64,000 nt of DNA from NCBI GenBank assembly GCA_018676675.1, contig JABHEG010000107.1, positions 28,302 through 92,301 on the forward strand, given 5' to 3'. A program made the position numbers and the translations under genes. This DNA is from Lentisphaerota bacterium. GTDB lineage: Bacteria > Verrucomicrobiota > Lentisphaeria > Oligosphaerales > JABHEG01. The notes beneath the pieces were generated by a model that saw only the letters and a program-made list of their open reading frames with translations, did not search any database and had not been told where the DNA came from. How positions within the stretch are numbered: position 1 is the first letter of the stretch; each line of letters begins with the position of its first letter. Positions 51,209-60,606 of the stretch are shown here, piece after piece.

Positions 51209-52624
51209 TCACTGTTGTTGCTCAACGACCGTCACACTGATGGTGTCGGTGGTCCGCGTGCTGCCTTCCGGCCAGTCATCGGCCGTGCATTCCAGCACGT
51301 AGTGTCCCGGCGTCCAGCCCGTTGTGGACACCTTGAACACACCCTCGCCGTCCTCGTCGTGCATTATTGCGCCCCATGGTCTCAGGTCGAACCCCGGGAC
51401 AGCGCGGATCTTCGGCGTGCTTTTGAAGGCCAGGTAACGCCGCCGGATTGACACCCCACCGGCTCCTGCATTAAGGCGCACGATCAACGTGTCCCCCAAT
51501 GTCACCGTAGACTCCTTTGGTTCCGGGGTGATCGCTATCCACACCAGTGGCGCCGTGGCCTGGCGGTGCTGTTGAGGGATGTAATGGAACCTCTCACCCC
51601 ATGACAGCACGGCACACTTCCCTCTCGCGATGGATGTCTTGAGCGCCCGGGACTGTGAGCTGTAGGAGCCCGTCCCCGATCCGGGTTTGCCGCGCTTCCG
51701 GTGGGTGAATTCATACTCGTGGCCGGGGATGATGAACGGGTCGAACATCCGTTGGATCGGAGCGAAAGCGTCTTTCCCCGACCAGAAGAACAGGGATGAC
51801 ACGTACAGATCGATGGTATCGCCGCGATCCTTGACCTGGGTGAGCCACGGCAGCATCTGTTGCCCGTCGTTGATGTCCCCTTTGGACAGGATGCTCACAC
51901 CATTGTCTGTGGTTATCAGGTACGCATTGCAGGGGCACTCCACACTGTGATCCTGCGCCATCCACTGCCGACTCCCCAGGACCTCAACTCCGAGATGCCC
52001 GACGCGGTGTTGGCGGCCCTGCAGAGGCGTCAACACCGTCAGGCCCGAGGCGAACGGCTCATCACGCCACATGGCGCGGATGTCTTCAGGGACAACGACC
52101 GTCTTGCCGGCTTTCACGAGAGCCTCCGTGATCTGATAGTTCACATGGTCGTGGTGTCTGTGCGTATGGAAGGACGCGTCCACCAACTCGGCCAGTCGCG
52201 TGCGCTGCTGTGGCGTCATGTGGAGCCTGATATCGGCCAGCCCTGCGCTCCTGTCCGGATTCCCCGAATTGCTGTTGGGCCCTTCGTCCAGGTCGATCCC
52301 GAAGACTGCTTGAGGCGTCTTTACCACCATGGCACTGCTGTACAGCTTCCAGATGATGATGCCTTCCACGACGTTCAGTGTTGCTATTTCGTCCAGCGCG
52401 TGGTCAATCATGCTTTGGTAGTACGCTGCTACCTCATCTGAGCATTCGGAGTTCGGTTGCTCAAGGAAGCTGTCCAGGCTCTTGAGCAGGGCCTGACGCT
52501 GGTCGTTCTGCTGCGCGGAGGCGGGCTGCTTCAACAGCCGGGGACGCAAGCTGCCGAGGGTGTCAGCCTTCGAATGCGCCACGCCGACACCGGTCAAACA
52601 GGCAATAATGCACAGCCATCTCAT
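51209..52624 (-). CDS. Exported MBL-fold metallo-hydrolase
   Basis: A 471-residue protein of the metallo-beta-lactamase fold. A signal peptide (MRWLCIIACLTGVGVAHSKA) is followed by a helical N-terminal extension, then the metal motif HTHRHHDH at 153-160, which contains canonical HxHxDH (155-160). Further metal-site candidates are SKGDINDGQQML and FIIPGHEYEF. The C-terminal 110 residues look like an immunoglobulin-type beta domain (STVTLGDTLIVRLNAGAGG). Start ATG 52624, or GTG/ATG 52639 overlapping the upstream gene. Substrate unknown; the operon context does not point to antibiotics. Confidence 0.85.
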   Translation of the reverse strand: MRWLCIIACLTGVGVAHSKADTLGSLRPRLLKQPASAQQNDQRQALLKSLDSFLEQPNSECSDEVAAYYQSMIDHALDEIATLNVVEGIIIWKLYSSAMVVKTPQAVFGIDLDEGPNSNSGNPDRSAGLADIRLHMTPQQRTRLAELVDASFHTHRHHDHVNYQITEALVKAGKTVVVPEDIRAMWRDEPFASGLTVLTPLQGRQHRVGHLGVEVLGSRQWMAQDHSVECPCNAYLITTDNGVSILSKGDINDGQQMLPWLTQVKDRGDTIDLYVSSLFFWSGKDAFAPIQRMFDPFIIPGHEYEFTHRKRGKPGSGTGSYSSQSRALKTSIARGKCAVLSWGERFHYIPQQHRQATAPLVWIAITPEPKESTVTLGDTLIVRLNAGAGGVSIRRRYLAFKSTPKIRAVPGFDLRPWGAIMHDEDGEGVFKVSTTGWTPGHYVLECTADDWPEGSTRTTDTISVTVVEQQQ

Positions 52625-52628
52625 GGTT

Positions 52629-53633
52629 TCAGTTCCCATGCGTGTTCACATCGATCTGGTCGTTCGCGGTCTCCAGGTGAGTGTCGTTTTCGGGGGCAAG
52701 GTTAGGGGGCGGCTCTTCCACCGGTGGCTCGGGCTTCGTGTCCCCTGACGGCACCGGGTGGTGCAGAATCACCGGGACGTTGGTGCTGAAGATCGCGTTG
52801 ACTGTCTTGCTGAGGAAGTAGAACGATAGCAGAGGCAACGCAATGACCTGAATCAGGAATATCCCGACGTACAGAAACGTCAGTCTGAGCAGACTCTCAA
52901 TGATGTCTCCCATGTTGCTCACCGTGCCCCCCACGGCGGACCTCAGTTGGGTCGATTTCCGTTTGAGGAAGGCGGAGCTGTTCTTGATCGTCCCCAGAAC
53001 ACCATCGATCTCCGGGAGCGAGAAATCCCCCAGACCATCAAGTTCGGCTGAGCCCAGGGCCAGCTCTTCCTGGGCCTGGGATATCCGTTCCGCAAAGAAA
53101 TGCTTGTCGACGAGCTGATTTGCCATCGACGATACCGGCAGGCAGAAACGAGCCACTGCAATGAACAGGGCGAATCCCATGATCGTCTTTTGGAGGGCCT
53201 TCACTCTATCCTGGCGGAACCACAGAAGGATGGACAGGACCACGAGGAAAGCTGCGAGCAGGGGGGGGGCGAACGAGATGCTGATCTCATAGGCCAGCTT
53301 CTGGACTCCCAGTGCGGTGATCGCAGTCACGAGCACGTCGGACAGGCGTTCGGTCATGTCATCGATTGGGTCCAGTGCCTGCCCGATGGCCAATGACACG
53401 CCGACCCCGGCCGGCTCAAGCCCAATGCTCGATTCCTTCACCACTGAGACCGACGCGTTGGTAACTCGACACGTCGCATAAGCCACTCCGGCTTTGGTTA
53501 TCGCCTCGCGGAAATAGTTGTCCGCAGTCGTGTCCAGGACAGGAAGCCTGACATCGGATGAGGAGTAGAGGACCACGGCTACGACAATCCCAAGAAGCGA
53601 TCCGAGCGCTTTCTTCTTGACTACGTTCGTCAT
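52629..53633 (-). CDS. Membrane protein of unknown function (about four helices)
   Basis: A 334-residue protein with membrane segments near residues 10-25, 115-140, 150-170 and 255-285. A large loop (25-110) lies between the first two and a second loop (170-250) carries SAELDGLGDFSLPEIDGVLG. The C-terminal tail is proline- and acid-rich (PVPSGDTKPEPPVEEPPPN). Not recognised. It starts four bases after the stop of the upstream GH-like gene and ends next to the MBL start, so it is tightly inside the operon. A transport or anchoring role is speculative. Confidence 0.75.
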   Translation of the reverse strand: MTNVVKKKALGSLLGIVVAVVLYSSSDVRLPVLDTTADNYFREAITKAGVAYATCRVTNASVSVVKESSIGLEPAGVGVSLAIGQALDPIDDMTERLSDVLVTAITALGVQKLAYEISISFAPPLLAAFLVVLSILLWFRQDRVKALQKTIMGFALFIAVARFCLPVSSMANQLVDKHFFAERISQAQEELALGSAELDGLGDFSLPEIDGVLGTIKNSSAFLKRKSTQLRSAVGGTVSNMGDIIESLLRLTFLYVGIFLIQVIALPLLSFYFLSKTVNAIFSTNVPVILHHPVPSGDTKPEPPVEEPPPNLAPENDTHLETANDQIDVNTHGN

Positions 53634-53637
53634 CGTG

Positions 53638-55839
53638 TTACCTCACCAGTATGACTGCTTCAGCATTGCGCAGGGAGACCGCCTTCACTGGGGCTCCCGG
53701 CGTGCCGTGGACGTCGATGGGGCGGAGAGGGGTAGGGAGCTCATGCGTGGTCGCCGTGTCGTCCCCGAATGATCCCCCGACGAAGGGCTTGACCAGGACC
53801 ATGCCCTTCTCAAAGCGTCGGCCGAAGACCCTCTGCTCGTTGGCGGCTCCCTCGACGATGCGGATGTCATCGAACCACACCGTGCCGGTTGCCCCGTACA
53901 TGCGGAATGACACGCGCCCTTCGGCATCATCGCCCGTTGTGAACACCTGTCGTTTCTCTTGCCAATCACGCGTGCCTCGCCAGGTCAGGAACTGGGTCGT
54001 GGCACCTTCGAACTCGTAGGGATAGATCTGGGCTCCGGTTTTCCCCACCACACGATCTGTCCTGGCCCAGGCGATCAGTGTGTACGTTGTGTGCGGCTTG
54101 AGGGTGACATACTGCCAGTTGTGGAAATTGTTGATTGCGGAGCTTTCACTGTGGATCTTGATTGAGGACTTCCCCATGTGCCTGACCGTGTAGTCGATCT
54201 CCACCGGTTCCTCGACCCCCCAACCGACTGCATGGTTGTTCGCATCGGCCTCTTCGAATCCCCCGTTACGGAGCATGTTCTCGGCGGTGGGATCTGCCGC
54301 CGCATCGATACGTGCGAAGAGCTCATAGGGGGCGGTCGGATTGCCAAGATCCACGTGCATGGCTTTGAACCAAAGCTTGGTGACGCCCGAATACGGGTGG
54401 CGGCCAAAGCCAAAGTAGGAATAGTCTCCATGGGCCAACAGGTAGGTGGCCAGACCGAAGATCTTGTCACGATCTGCGCTCACGGGCAGTTTTGGGCCGA
54501 ACTCCGCCAGCTCGGCATCCCAGATGGGATTGTACTGGATCAGCTGGACTTTCCCGCGGTTCTCGAATGCCGTTGCCTCCTCCATAGCCGTTTCCCAGGA
54601 ACTCAGGTTCCGGCTCAGTGCTTGCCAGCCCTCCGACTGCCGACCATCCAGAACCATGGGGGTTGCTTCCCAGCCATTGCCGGTGATCATCTTGTCCGGG
54701 AGGGCGATCTTGACCTGGGCGAAGAGCACCTGCAGATCACGCAGCCATCTGTCGGCCTCCTTGCCTTTGCGGGGATACTCGAGCACGGCGGCAGCTTGGC
54801 CCTGGCCCGCGACATCGGGGGGAACCGTGTCGAAGTAGATGCCGTCCCATCCCTCACAGAGCTCGGGGGCGTGAACCGTGGCCATGAACGTCTGGTAAGC
54901 GGGGTGACCGACGTTCATGACAAAGTCGTCACGTGGCGGGCCCCAGTAGTAGATCGGGATTCGGGACTGCTGGGGGCGTCGGGCGGTGGCCTTCGGGTTG
55001 ACGAGATTCGCGAACTCCGCGTCGTCAAGGGACGCGTCACCGTTCCGATCGTTCCGCGGGTCCCAGCCGGGGCAGATGCGCGTCTCACGTGGGCACGAGG
55101 CGGACTCGCGCCCCACATGCAGATTGACCTTGGTGTCCTCGGCGAAATGGCAGAACATGTCCTCAAGGATTCCGGCCTTGGTCAATCCCTCGCGGACGCA
55201 GAAATCTGCAAGCGACTTTGCTTTCCCGCTCAGCGGCTTGCCCGTGGAGGGGTGGGGGACAACGAGCGTACAGACGAGTCCGTAGTGGACCACAAGGATG
55301 TCATCGCGAGCAGACTTCACCTGTTTCCGGAACGAGAGGTCGAGCCAATCCCGGGCGAAGTCGGCGTTCCCACCGAAGTTCATGAATGTCCGGATGGTGG
55401 GCAGGTGACGTGGCAGAGGTCCTGTGGCCAGGCGGAATGTCTGAATGGGGGCCGTGCTCTGGAGCCTTCCGGTTGCGTTCCAGACGTGGACCTGCCAGTA
55501 GTAGACCGTGTCGTCTTTGAGTGTCGGCCCGGCATACTCGACTATGGCGAGGGCCTGCTCTCGCCGTCCGGAGTCCCAGAGCGTGGTTGCGAAGTCCGCA
55601 TCCTGAGAAACGAGCACACGGCAGGCGCTCTGCGAGACAGTCTCCCAATAGAACTCCGGGCAGGGGTCGGTGACGACTGCCGGGCTCGTTTGCCATTCGC
55701 AGCGCAGGTCAGTCGGAGCGGCAGAGGAGACGATGATCACGGAGACCACGAGGAAGATGGACAGGCGCCGAGTCGTCACAGTGCTGGATCCAATCAAGAT
55801 GTTAGGCTGCGCGTTGAGGACAACGGGTGTCGGGCTCAT
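53638..55839 (-). CDS. Exported glycoside-hydrolase-like protein with EF-hand loop and carbohydrate-binding domain
   Basis: A 733-residue protein heading the five-gene run. The signal sequence is TTRRLSIFLVVSVIIVSSAA; GTG 55779 directly before it could be the true start instead of ATG 55839, since neither has a strong ribosome site. A fibronectin-III-like domain (about 50-140, WQVHVWNATGRLQS) precedes a barrel with WDGIYFDTVPPDV and MITGNGWEATPM. The loop DRNGDASLDDAE (264-275) is a textbook calcium-binding EF-hand sequence. Residues about 545-690 resemble a CBM (MLRNGGFEEADANNHAVGW, VWFDDIRIVEG). Probably acts on a surface or environmental glycan. Confidence 0.75.
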   Translation of the reverse strand: MSPTPVVLNAQPNILIGSSTVTTRRLSIFLVVSVIIVSSAAPTDLRCEWQTSPAVVTDPCPEFYWETVSQSACRVLVSQDADFATTLWDSGRREQALAIVEYAGPTLKDDTVYYWQVHVWNATGRLQSTAPIQTFRLATGPLPRHLPTIRTFMNFGGNADFARDWLDLSFRKQVKSARDDILVVHYGLVCTLVVPHPSTGKPLSGKAKSLADFCVREGLTKAGILEDMFCHFAEDTKVNLHVGRESASCPRETRICPGWDPRNDRNGDASLDDAEFANLVNPKATARRPQQSRIPIYYWGPPRDDFVMNVGHPAYQTFMATVHAPELCEGWDGIYFDTVPPDVAGQGQAAAVLEYPRKGKEADRWLRDLQVLFAQVKIALPDKMITGNGWEATPMVLDGRQSEGWQALSRNLSSWETAMEEATAFENRGKVQLIQYNPIWDAELAEFGPKLPVSADRDKIFGLATYLLAHGDYSYFGFGRHPYSGVTKLWFKAMHVDLGNPTAPYELFARIDAAADPTAENMLRNGGFEEADANNHAVGWGVEEPVEIDYTVRHMGKSSIKIHSESSAINNFHNWQYVTLKPHTTYTLIAWARTDRVVGKTGAQIYPYEFEGATTQFLTWRGTRDWQEKRQVFTTGDDAEGRVSFRMYGATGTVWFDDIRIVEGAANEQRVFGRRFEKGMVLVKPFVGGSFGDDTATTHELPTPLRPIDVHGTPGAPVKAVSLRNAEAVILVR

Positions 55840-56153
55840 CTGTCTGTCCGTCCGACTGTCTCTTGTAGTGTAGCGTGTCGCATTAGCAAGAGCACGCCGT
55901 AGCTTGGAGCCTCTCACATTGGAGCCAGCGGAAGCAGTCAATGTGGGAGGGGGTGCCATCCCCCGATTGCCCTATACTCGGCGCACAGCGGCGCCTCCCA
56001 CATTGCGGAGAGAAGGGCAGTCGGCGCACAGCGGCGCCTCCCACGTTGACAACCGCGAGGCCGTGACGTAGACTTGTGGGCTCACGTGTAAGCGACCATG
56101 GACTCATATGTTGTAGCTGTCCTGACCGGGCAGCCCTAGCTGGAGAAGAGCGA
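55840..56153. repeat. Intergenic region with R2-related and duplicated motifs
   Basis: These 314 bases between divergent genes hold no gene. AATGTGGGAGGGGGTGCCAT followed by CCCCGATTGCCC at 55941-55972 resembles the right part of R2. A 27-base unit beginning CGGCGCACAGCGGCGCCTCC occurs at 55979-56005 and again at 56022-56048 with one difference. The region should also carry both promoters; I could not place them. Confidence 0.65.
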
Positions 56154-59048
56154 ATGACAAGTGTACATCGATTTGCTGGGGTTGTGATGGTGCTGATCGC
56201 CGGCCGCGTCCAGGCCGAGACACCGTTGGAGTTTCCTGACGCGGGGTTTGAGGAGAGATCGGGCTGGTCGCCGATCAGTGCCCCGATGGCCGCACTCCAT
56301 GAGGACGCGGCCCATACTGGAACGATCGGGCTGCGCATCGTGGACAAGAGCCGCAAGATGGGGAGCAACGTGCGGTCTGCGCATCTGCCCGTCTCTGCCG
56401 GTGCTTCCTATGCTGTCCGTTTTTGGGCAAAAGCAGTCTCCCAGGCTGGCGTGGCCGTCTATGCGGACTTCTTTAATGCTGACCGCAAGATGGTCACCAC
56501 CCAGGCTGCTCGGAACCAGATCACGTTCACGGTTCCGGGGAGTCAGAAGACGTGGAAGCGATTCACGCTCGTTGCCCGGGCACCCGAGAACGCTGCCACG
56601 TTGACGCTTTGGGTTCATTCTTACAATGGCGCGGTAGCGTCCGCTGATTTTGACGATTTTTCAGTATCTCAGCTTACTTCGGAGGAAGCCATGTCCGTGA
56701 AGACGACGCCGACCGCATCCACCAAGAGCAAGGAGTTTCAGCCTCCGACCAAGGAGCGAATTGCGGAGATCGCAAAGCTGTTGGCCCCCGAGCCCGCGGG
56801 CCTTTTTCGCCCGATTACGGATCGTGTTTCCTGGGACGAACTGCGGAAAGTCAGCAGTGCGGATGGCATCATCAAACGGGCGGAGGGCTATGCCGAAACA
56901 CCCCCGCCGGACTGCACCGACGAGTTGTACCTCGAGTTCTCGAAGAACGGGAACCGTACGAATTACCAGCGCCCCTATGGACAGGCCTCCACCCGGATCA
57001 ACTACCTGGTTGTGGCCGAGTGCCTTGAGAACAAGGGACGCTTCTTCGACGCGATCGCCCGGGACATGTTGGCCATGTGCGGACACCGCAGCTGGGTCAT
57101 GCCTGCCCACGATGGCAGACTCACCAACTTCAAGGATACGCTCATTACGGTTGATCTGGGCTCTTCCGCTCGTGGCTGGATGCTGACCAACGCCCTGTAT
57201 TGGCTCGGAGACCGCCTGCCCGAATCCGTGCGCGCTTCCGTCCGCAGCAACGTCCAGCGGCGTGTGCTTGATCCCTATCTGGCCGCGTTGCGCGGTGGTT
57301 CCACCCGCGGAAACTGGTGGATCCGCGGTACGAACAACTGGAACGCCGTGTGCAATGCGGGGGTGATCGGGACGGCGCTGGCGTTGGTCGAGACGGCGGC
57401 CGGCCGGGCCGAGTTCATCGTCGGTGCAGAAATCTCGGATCCGTTCTTCCTCAGTGGCTTCACCGCGGACGGCTACTGCAGCGAAGGAATGGGATACTGG
57501 AACTACGGCTTCGGGCACTACCTCATGCTTGGCCTCATGGTGCGCGAAGCCACAGGCGGGACGCTCGATTTCTTTGAGTCGCCCATCCTCAAAGCGATTT
57601 CCGCCTTCCCGCTGAACATCCTGATTCAGCCATCCATGGCTCCGGCCTTCGCGGATTGCGGCGTGGGAGCCAAGCCGGGCAGCGATGCTCTGGCCATGAT
57701 CGATCACGTCTATCCGGAGATCATCCCAGGGGAGTACCGGCTATCCAGTCCACTCGCCGGAGGCATCGTCAGCACGGGCATCCGCACGATGTGCTGGGCG
57801 CCGCCGACCACTCCTGCGGCGATCACGGCCGAGGCCCTTCCGCGGCACAGTTGGTTTGGGGAAGCCGGGATTTTGGTCAGCCGGGATCTGCCAGGTGTCG
57901 AGCACCCCTTCAGCGCCGCCATCAAAGGGGGGCACAATGCGGAGCACCACAATCACAACGATGTCGGCTCCTACGCGATTGTTCTGGATGGCACGCCCTT
58001 CCTCCTGGACCCGGGCGGCGAGATCTACACGCGCCGAACCTTCAGCTCTCAGCGGTACGTGAGCAAAGTCCTCAACTCCTACGGGCATCCCGTTCCCATT
58101 GTGGATGGCGAACTGCAGACAACCGGTCGGCACTCGAAGGCCGAAATCCTGGAAACCGAGTTCACCGAGAAGGCCGATCGCTTTGTCATGGACCTGGCCA
58201 AGGCTTACCCCGTGGATGAGCTTACGTCGCTGGTTCGGACCTTTGTTCACGATCGCGGTGCACGGACCATCACGATCGAGGATGTCGTAACGTTGGGGTC
58301 ACCCAAGCCGTTTGGGACGTGTTTGGTGACCTACGAGAAGGTCCATCGCAGGGACGATGGAACGTTCGTGGTCTACGACCAGAAGCATGCCGTCGAAGTC
58401 CAGGTAGCGTCCGAGGGCGGCGAGCTGGAGTATGCCTACGAGGAGATAGAGAACCCCGGGCGTCCCTCCCCGAAACGGCTCGGATTCAACTTCAAGGCCC
58501 CGGTTGCCAAAGGGCGGGTCATGTTCACGGTAAAGCCGACGACGATGTCCGGCGACCTTCCCGGGATCTACACCGAGCCGAAGTGGCAGGGGGCTGCTCC
58601 CGACCAGGACAGGGGCGTCATGGTCCAGGCCGAAGCCTTCACGAAGCAGACCGGCGGAGAGGTCACTGTGTGCGAGAAGATCGGCGCCGACGGCAAGTGC
58701 TTCAAGTTCTGGGATGAACTGGGCCATATTCTGGAATGGCAGATCGCCGTGCCTCAGACAGGACGCTATGCCGTGCTCGTCCGGGCCTGTCACGACTCTG
58801 AGAATCCTGTTACCCGGGCGCTTTCCGTGGATGGGAACGCTGTGTTGGGTGATGGAGAGACCTTCCTGTTCCCCCACACAGGCGGTTGGAGTTCGAGGAC
58901 CGACGACTGGCGCAACGTCTGGCTTTCGGCGAAAGGCAAGCCGGCCATCCTTGACCTTGCCGCGGGACAGCACACGCTCACCTTCACCAACACGTCGGGC
59001 ATTGGCCTCAATCTGGACTGGGTCAAGCTCGTTCCCGTGGAGGAGTGA
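56154..59048 (+). CDS. Secreted heparinase II/III family lyase with carbohydrate-binding domains
   Basis: A 964-residue exported protein. ATG 56154 follows GGAGAAG and gives MTSVHRFAGVVMVLIAGRVQ as signal. Residues about 25-170 form a CBM-like sandwich (FPDAGFEERSGWSPI). The alpha-helical toroid includes NWWIRGTNNWNAVCNAG and DGYCSEGMGYWNYGFGHY, and the beta domain has KGGHNAEHHNHNDVGSYAI, holding the histidines and aspartate expected in heparinase/alginate lyases. A last domain (about 840-964) again looks carbohydrate-binding. It likely cleaves uronate polysaccharide by beta-elimination. First of a four-gene plus-strand run. Confidence 0.88.
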   Translation: MTSVHRFAGVVMVLIAGRVQAETPLEFPDAGFEERSGWSPISAPMAALHEDAAHTGTIGLRIVDKSRKMGSNVRSAHLPVSAGASYAVRFWAKAVSQAGVAVYADFFNADRKMVTTQAARNQITFTVPGSQKTWKRFTLVARAPENAATLTLWVHSYNGAVASADFDDFSVSQLTSEEAMSVKTTPTASTKSKEFQPPTKERIAEIAKLLAPEPAGLFRPITDRVSWDELRKVSSADGIIKRAEGYAETPPPDCTDELYLEFSKNGNRTNYQRPYGQASTRINYLVVAECLENKGRFFDAIARDMLAMCGHRSWVMPAHDGRLTNFKDTLITVDLGSSARGWMLTNALYWLGDRLPESVRASVRSNVQRRVLDPYLAALRGGSTRGNWWIRGTNNWNAVCNAGVIGTALALVETAAGRAEFIVGAEISDPFFLSGFTADGYCSEGMGYWNYGFGHYLMLGLMVREATGGTLDFFESPILKAISAFPLNILIQPSMAPAFADCGVGAKPGSDALAMIDHVYPEIIPGEYRLSSPLAGGIVSTGIRTMCWAPPTTPAAITAEALPRHSWFGEAGILVSRDLPGVEHPFSAAIKGGHNAEHHNHNDVGSYAIVLDGTPFLLDPGGEIYTRRTFSSQRYVSKVLNSYGHPVPIVDGELQTTGRHSKAEILETEFTEKADRFVMDLAKAYPVDELTSLVRTFVHDRGARTITIEDVVTLGSPKPFGTCLVTYEKVHRRDDGTFVVYDQKHAVEVQVASEGGELEYAYEEIENPGRPSPKRLGFNFKAPVAKGRVMFTVKPTTMSGDLPGIYTEPKWQGAAPDQDRGVMVQAEAFTKQTGGEVTVCEKIGADGKCFKFWDELGHILEWQIAVPQTGRYAVLVRACHDSENPVTRALSVDGNAVLGDGETFLFPHTGGWSSRTDDWRNVWLSAKGKPAILDLAAGQHTLTFTNTSGIGLNLDWVKLVPVEE

Positions 59049-59131
59049 TTCGGCTGCTCGCTTGACTCCTTCTGTTGTCTGCACATGGTACGCGCAGTTC
59101 GTTCACCCCCAAACAGAGACGGAGGCGTGCT

Positions 59132-60070
59132 ATGTCGAGGCCTGTGACCATCAGTTCGCTTGGACCTGCCGCGTTGTCAGGAGGCGCTGACCTTCCATTT
59201 GAGGACGCGCTGGCACAGATGCAGTCCTTCTGGCAGTCGCAGATTGCCACCGTGTCGCCCGACAAGCCTGACCTCATCGTGGTTCCGGAGGCGTGTGACC
59301 GGTATCCCGCCATGCCGCTGGAACGTCGCCTTGATTACTACCGATTCCGAGGCGACCGGATGCGTGATTGCTTCGCTGCCGCCGCCCGGGAGCACAGCTG
59401 CTACATCGCTTATTCTGCAGCCCGGGAATTGCCCGATGGAACGTGGCGCAATTCGACCCAGATCATTGACCGAACGGGGAATGTGATCGGCGTCTACAAC
59501 AAGAACCACGTGGTGATTGAGGAAACGACGAACGCAGGGATTTTGTGCGGCAAAGATGCTCCTCTCATCGAGTGCGACTTCGGCACGGTCGGCTGCGCTA
59601 TCTGCTTTGACCTGAACTTCGCGCCTATCCGGGAGAAGTACGTCGCCCAAAAGCCCGACCTGATCGTCTTTTGCTCGATGTACCATGGCGGGTTGATGCA
59701 GAACTACTGGGCATACAACTGTCGGGCGCACTTCGTCGGAGCCATCTGCGGCAACCAGTGCACCGTGATCAACCCACTTGGGGAGCTCGTGGCCCAAAGC
59801 ACGAACTACCACCACTGGGTCACCACAACCGTCAACCTGGACTGCACCCTGGCTCATCTTGACTACAACGGGGGCAAGTTCCGGGCCATGAAAAAGGCGT
59901 ACGGTCGCGGAGTCACGATCAGTGATCCGGGGAACCTGGGAAGTGTGATGCTGACCTGCAACATCGAGGGCAAAACGGTTCAGAACCTGGTCGAGGAGTT
60001 CGAAGTTGAGCTGCTCGACGATTACTGGGCCAGGGCCCTGAAGCACCGCCAGGGAAACACCGAGGCGTAG
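59132..60070 (+). CDS. Carbon-nitrogen hydrolase (nitrilase superfamily)
   Basis: A 312-residue cytoplasmic enzyme with the full Glu-Lys-Cys triad: E53 in IVVPEACD, K124 in VYNKNHVV, and C158 in GCAICFDLNF. It therefore probably hydrolyses an amide or N-carbamoyl bond; true nitriles are rarer substrates. ATG 59132 is seven bases after GGAGG; an upstream ATG at 59075 gives an Arg-rich non-conserved leader. It follows the heparinase-like gene by 83 bases and could process an acylated amino sugar, which is inference from context only. Confidence 0.92.
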   Translation: MSRPVTISSLGPAALSGGADLPFEDALAQMQSFWQSQIATVSPDKPDLIVVPEACDRYPAMPLERRLDYYRFRGDRMRDCFAAAAREHSCYIAYSAARELPDGTWRNSTQIIDRTGNVIGVYNKNHVVIEETTNAGILCGKDAPLIECDFGTVGCAICFDLNFAPIREKYVAQKPDLIVFCSMYHGGLMQNYWAYNCRAHFVGAICGNQCTVINPLGELVAQSTNYHHWVTTTVNLDCTLAHLDYNGGKFRAMKKAYGRGVTISDPGNLGSVMLTCNIEGKTVQNLVEEFEVELLDDYWARALKHRQGNTEA

Positions 60071-60170
60071 ATAACGGAGTCTGTTCCTGCCTCCAGGTGT
60101 GCCGCGTGCCGGGCTTCCGTCGCCGGTTGCACATAGCATGATAACCGGACCAACAAGAGGAGACTGCACG

Positions 60171-60581
60171 ATGGCAAACGCCAAGACGCTGGACGGCATC
60201 CACCATGTGGCTATCCGCGTGCCTGACTACGACGCGGCAGCGACGTTCTACACCGAAGCGCTTGGCCTGGAGCAGGTGCTCGAATGGGGCGAGGAGGCCA
60301 AGCGGTCCGCGCTTTTTCACGCGGGACGGGGCAGCTACGTGGAGATCTTTTCCGGCGGATCTGATGACGAAAAACCGGATGGGCACTGGCTTCACCTCGC
60401 CTTCCGTTCTGAAGACTGCGATGCTGCCCTGGAACGGGCCCGAGCAGCCGGGGCCGAGGTGACCATGGAGCCGCGCGATGTTCCTATGGAAAGCCGCCCT
60501 GAAACCACCACATTCCGCATCGCGTTCTGCAAAGGCCCGGCCGGGGAGACGATCGAGTTTTTTCAGAACGATCTGACATAA
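60171..60581 (+). CDS. VOC (glyoxalase/bleomycin resistance) family protein
   Basis: A 136-residue metalloprotein of the vicinal-oxygen-chelate fold with two beta-alpha-beta-beta-beta units. Likely metal ligands are H12 (IHHVAIRVPD), E58 (SYVEIF), H75 (HWLHLAF) and E129 (ETIEFF), matching the glyoxalase I pattern. It could be a lactoylglutathione lyase-like enzyme or an epimerase. ATG 60171 follows GAGGAG; the upstream ATG at 60099 is not supported. It sits 100 bases after the nitrilase gene and 25 before the FG-GAP gene. Confidence 0.9.
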   Translation: MANAKTLDGIHHVAIRVPDYDAAATFYTEALGLEQVLEWGEEAKRSALFHAGRGSYVEIFSGGSDDEKPDGHWLHLAFRSEDCDAALERARAAGAEVTMEPRDVPMESRPETTTFRIAFCKGPAGETIEFFQNDLT

Positions 60582-60606
60582 CGCAGCGTAGAAAGGACCA
60601 TGAATC

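Noticed and set aside
51209..52624. MBL protein as an antibiotic-resistance beta-lactamase
   Set aside because: The fold is very broad, the protein has long non-lactamase N- and C-terminal extensions, and its neighbours are glycan- and membrane-related genes.
54178..55902. 574-codon open frame on the plus strand
   Set aside because: It is antisense to the GH-like gene at 53638-55839, whose product has domains and a signal peptide. The antisense translation is Val/Gly/Arg-rich and matches nothing recognisable; long shadows are common in GC-rich genes.
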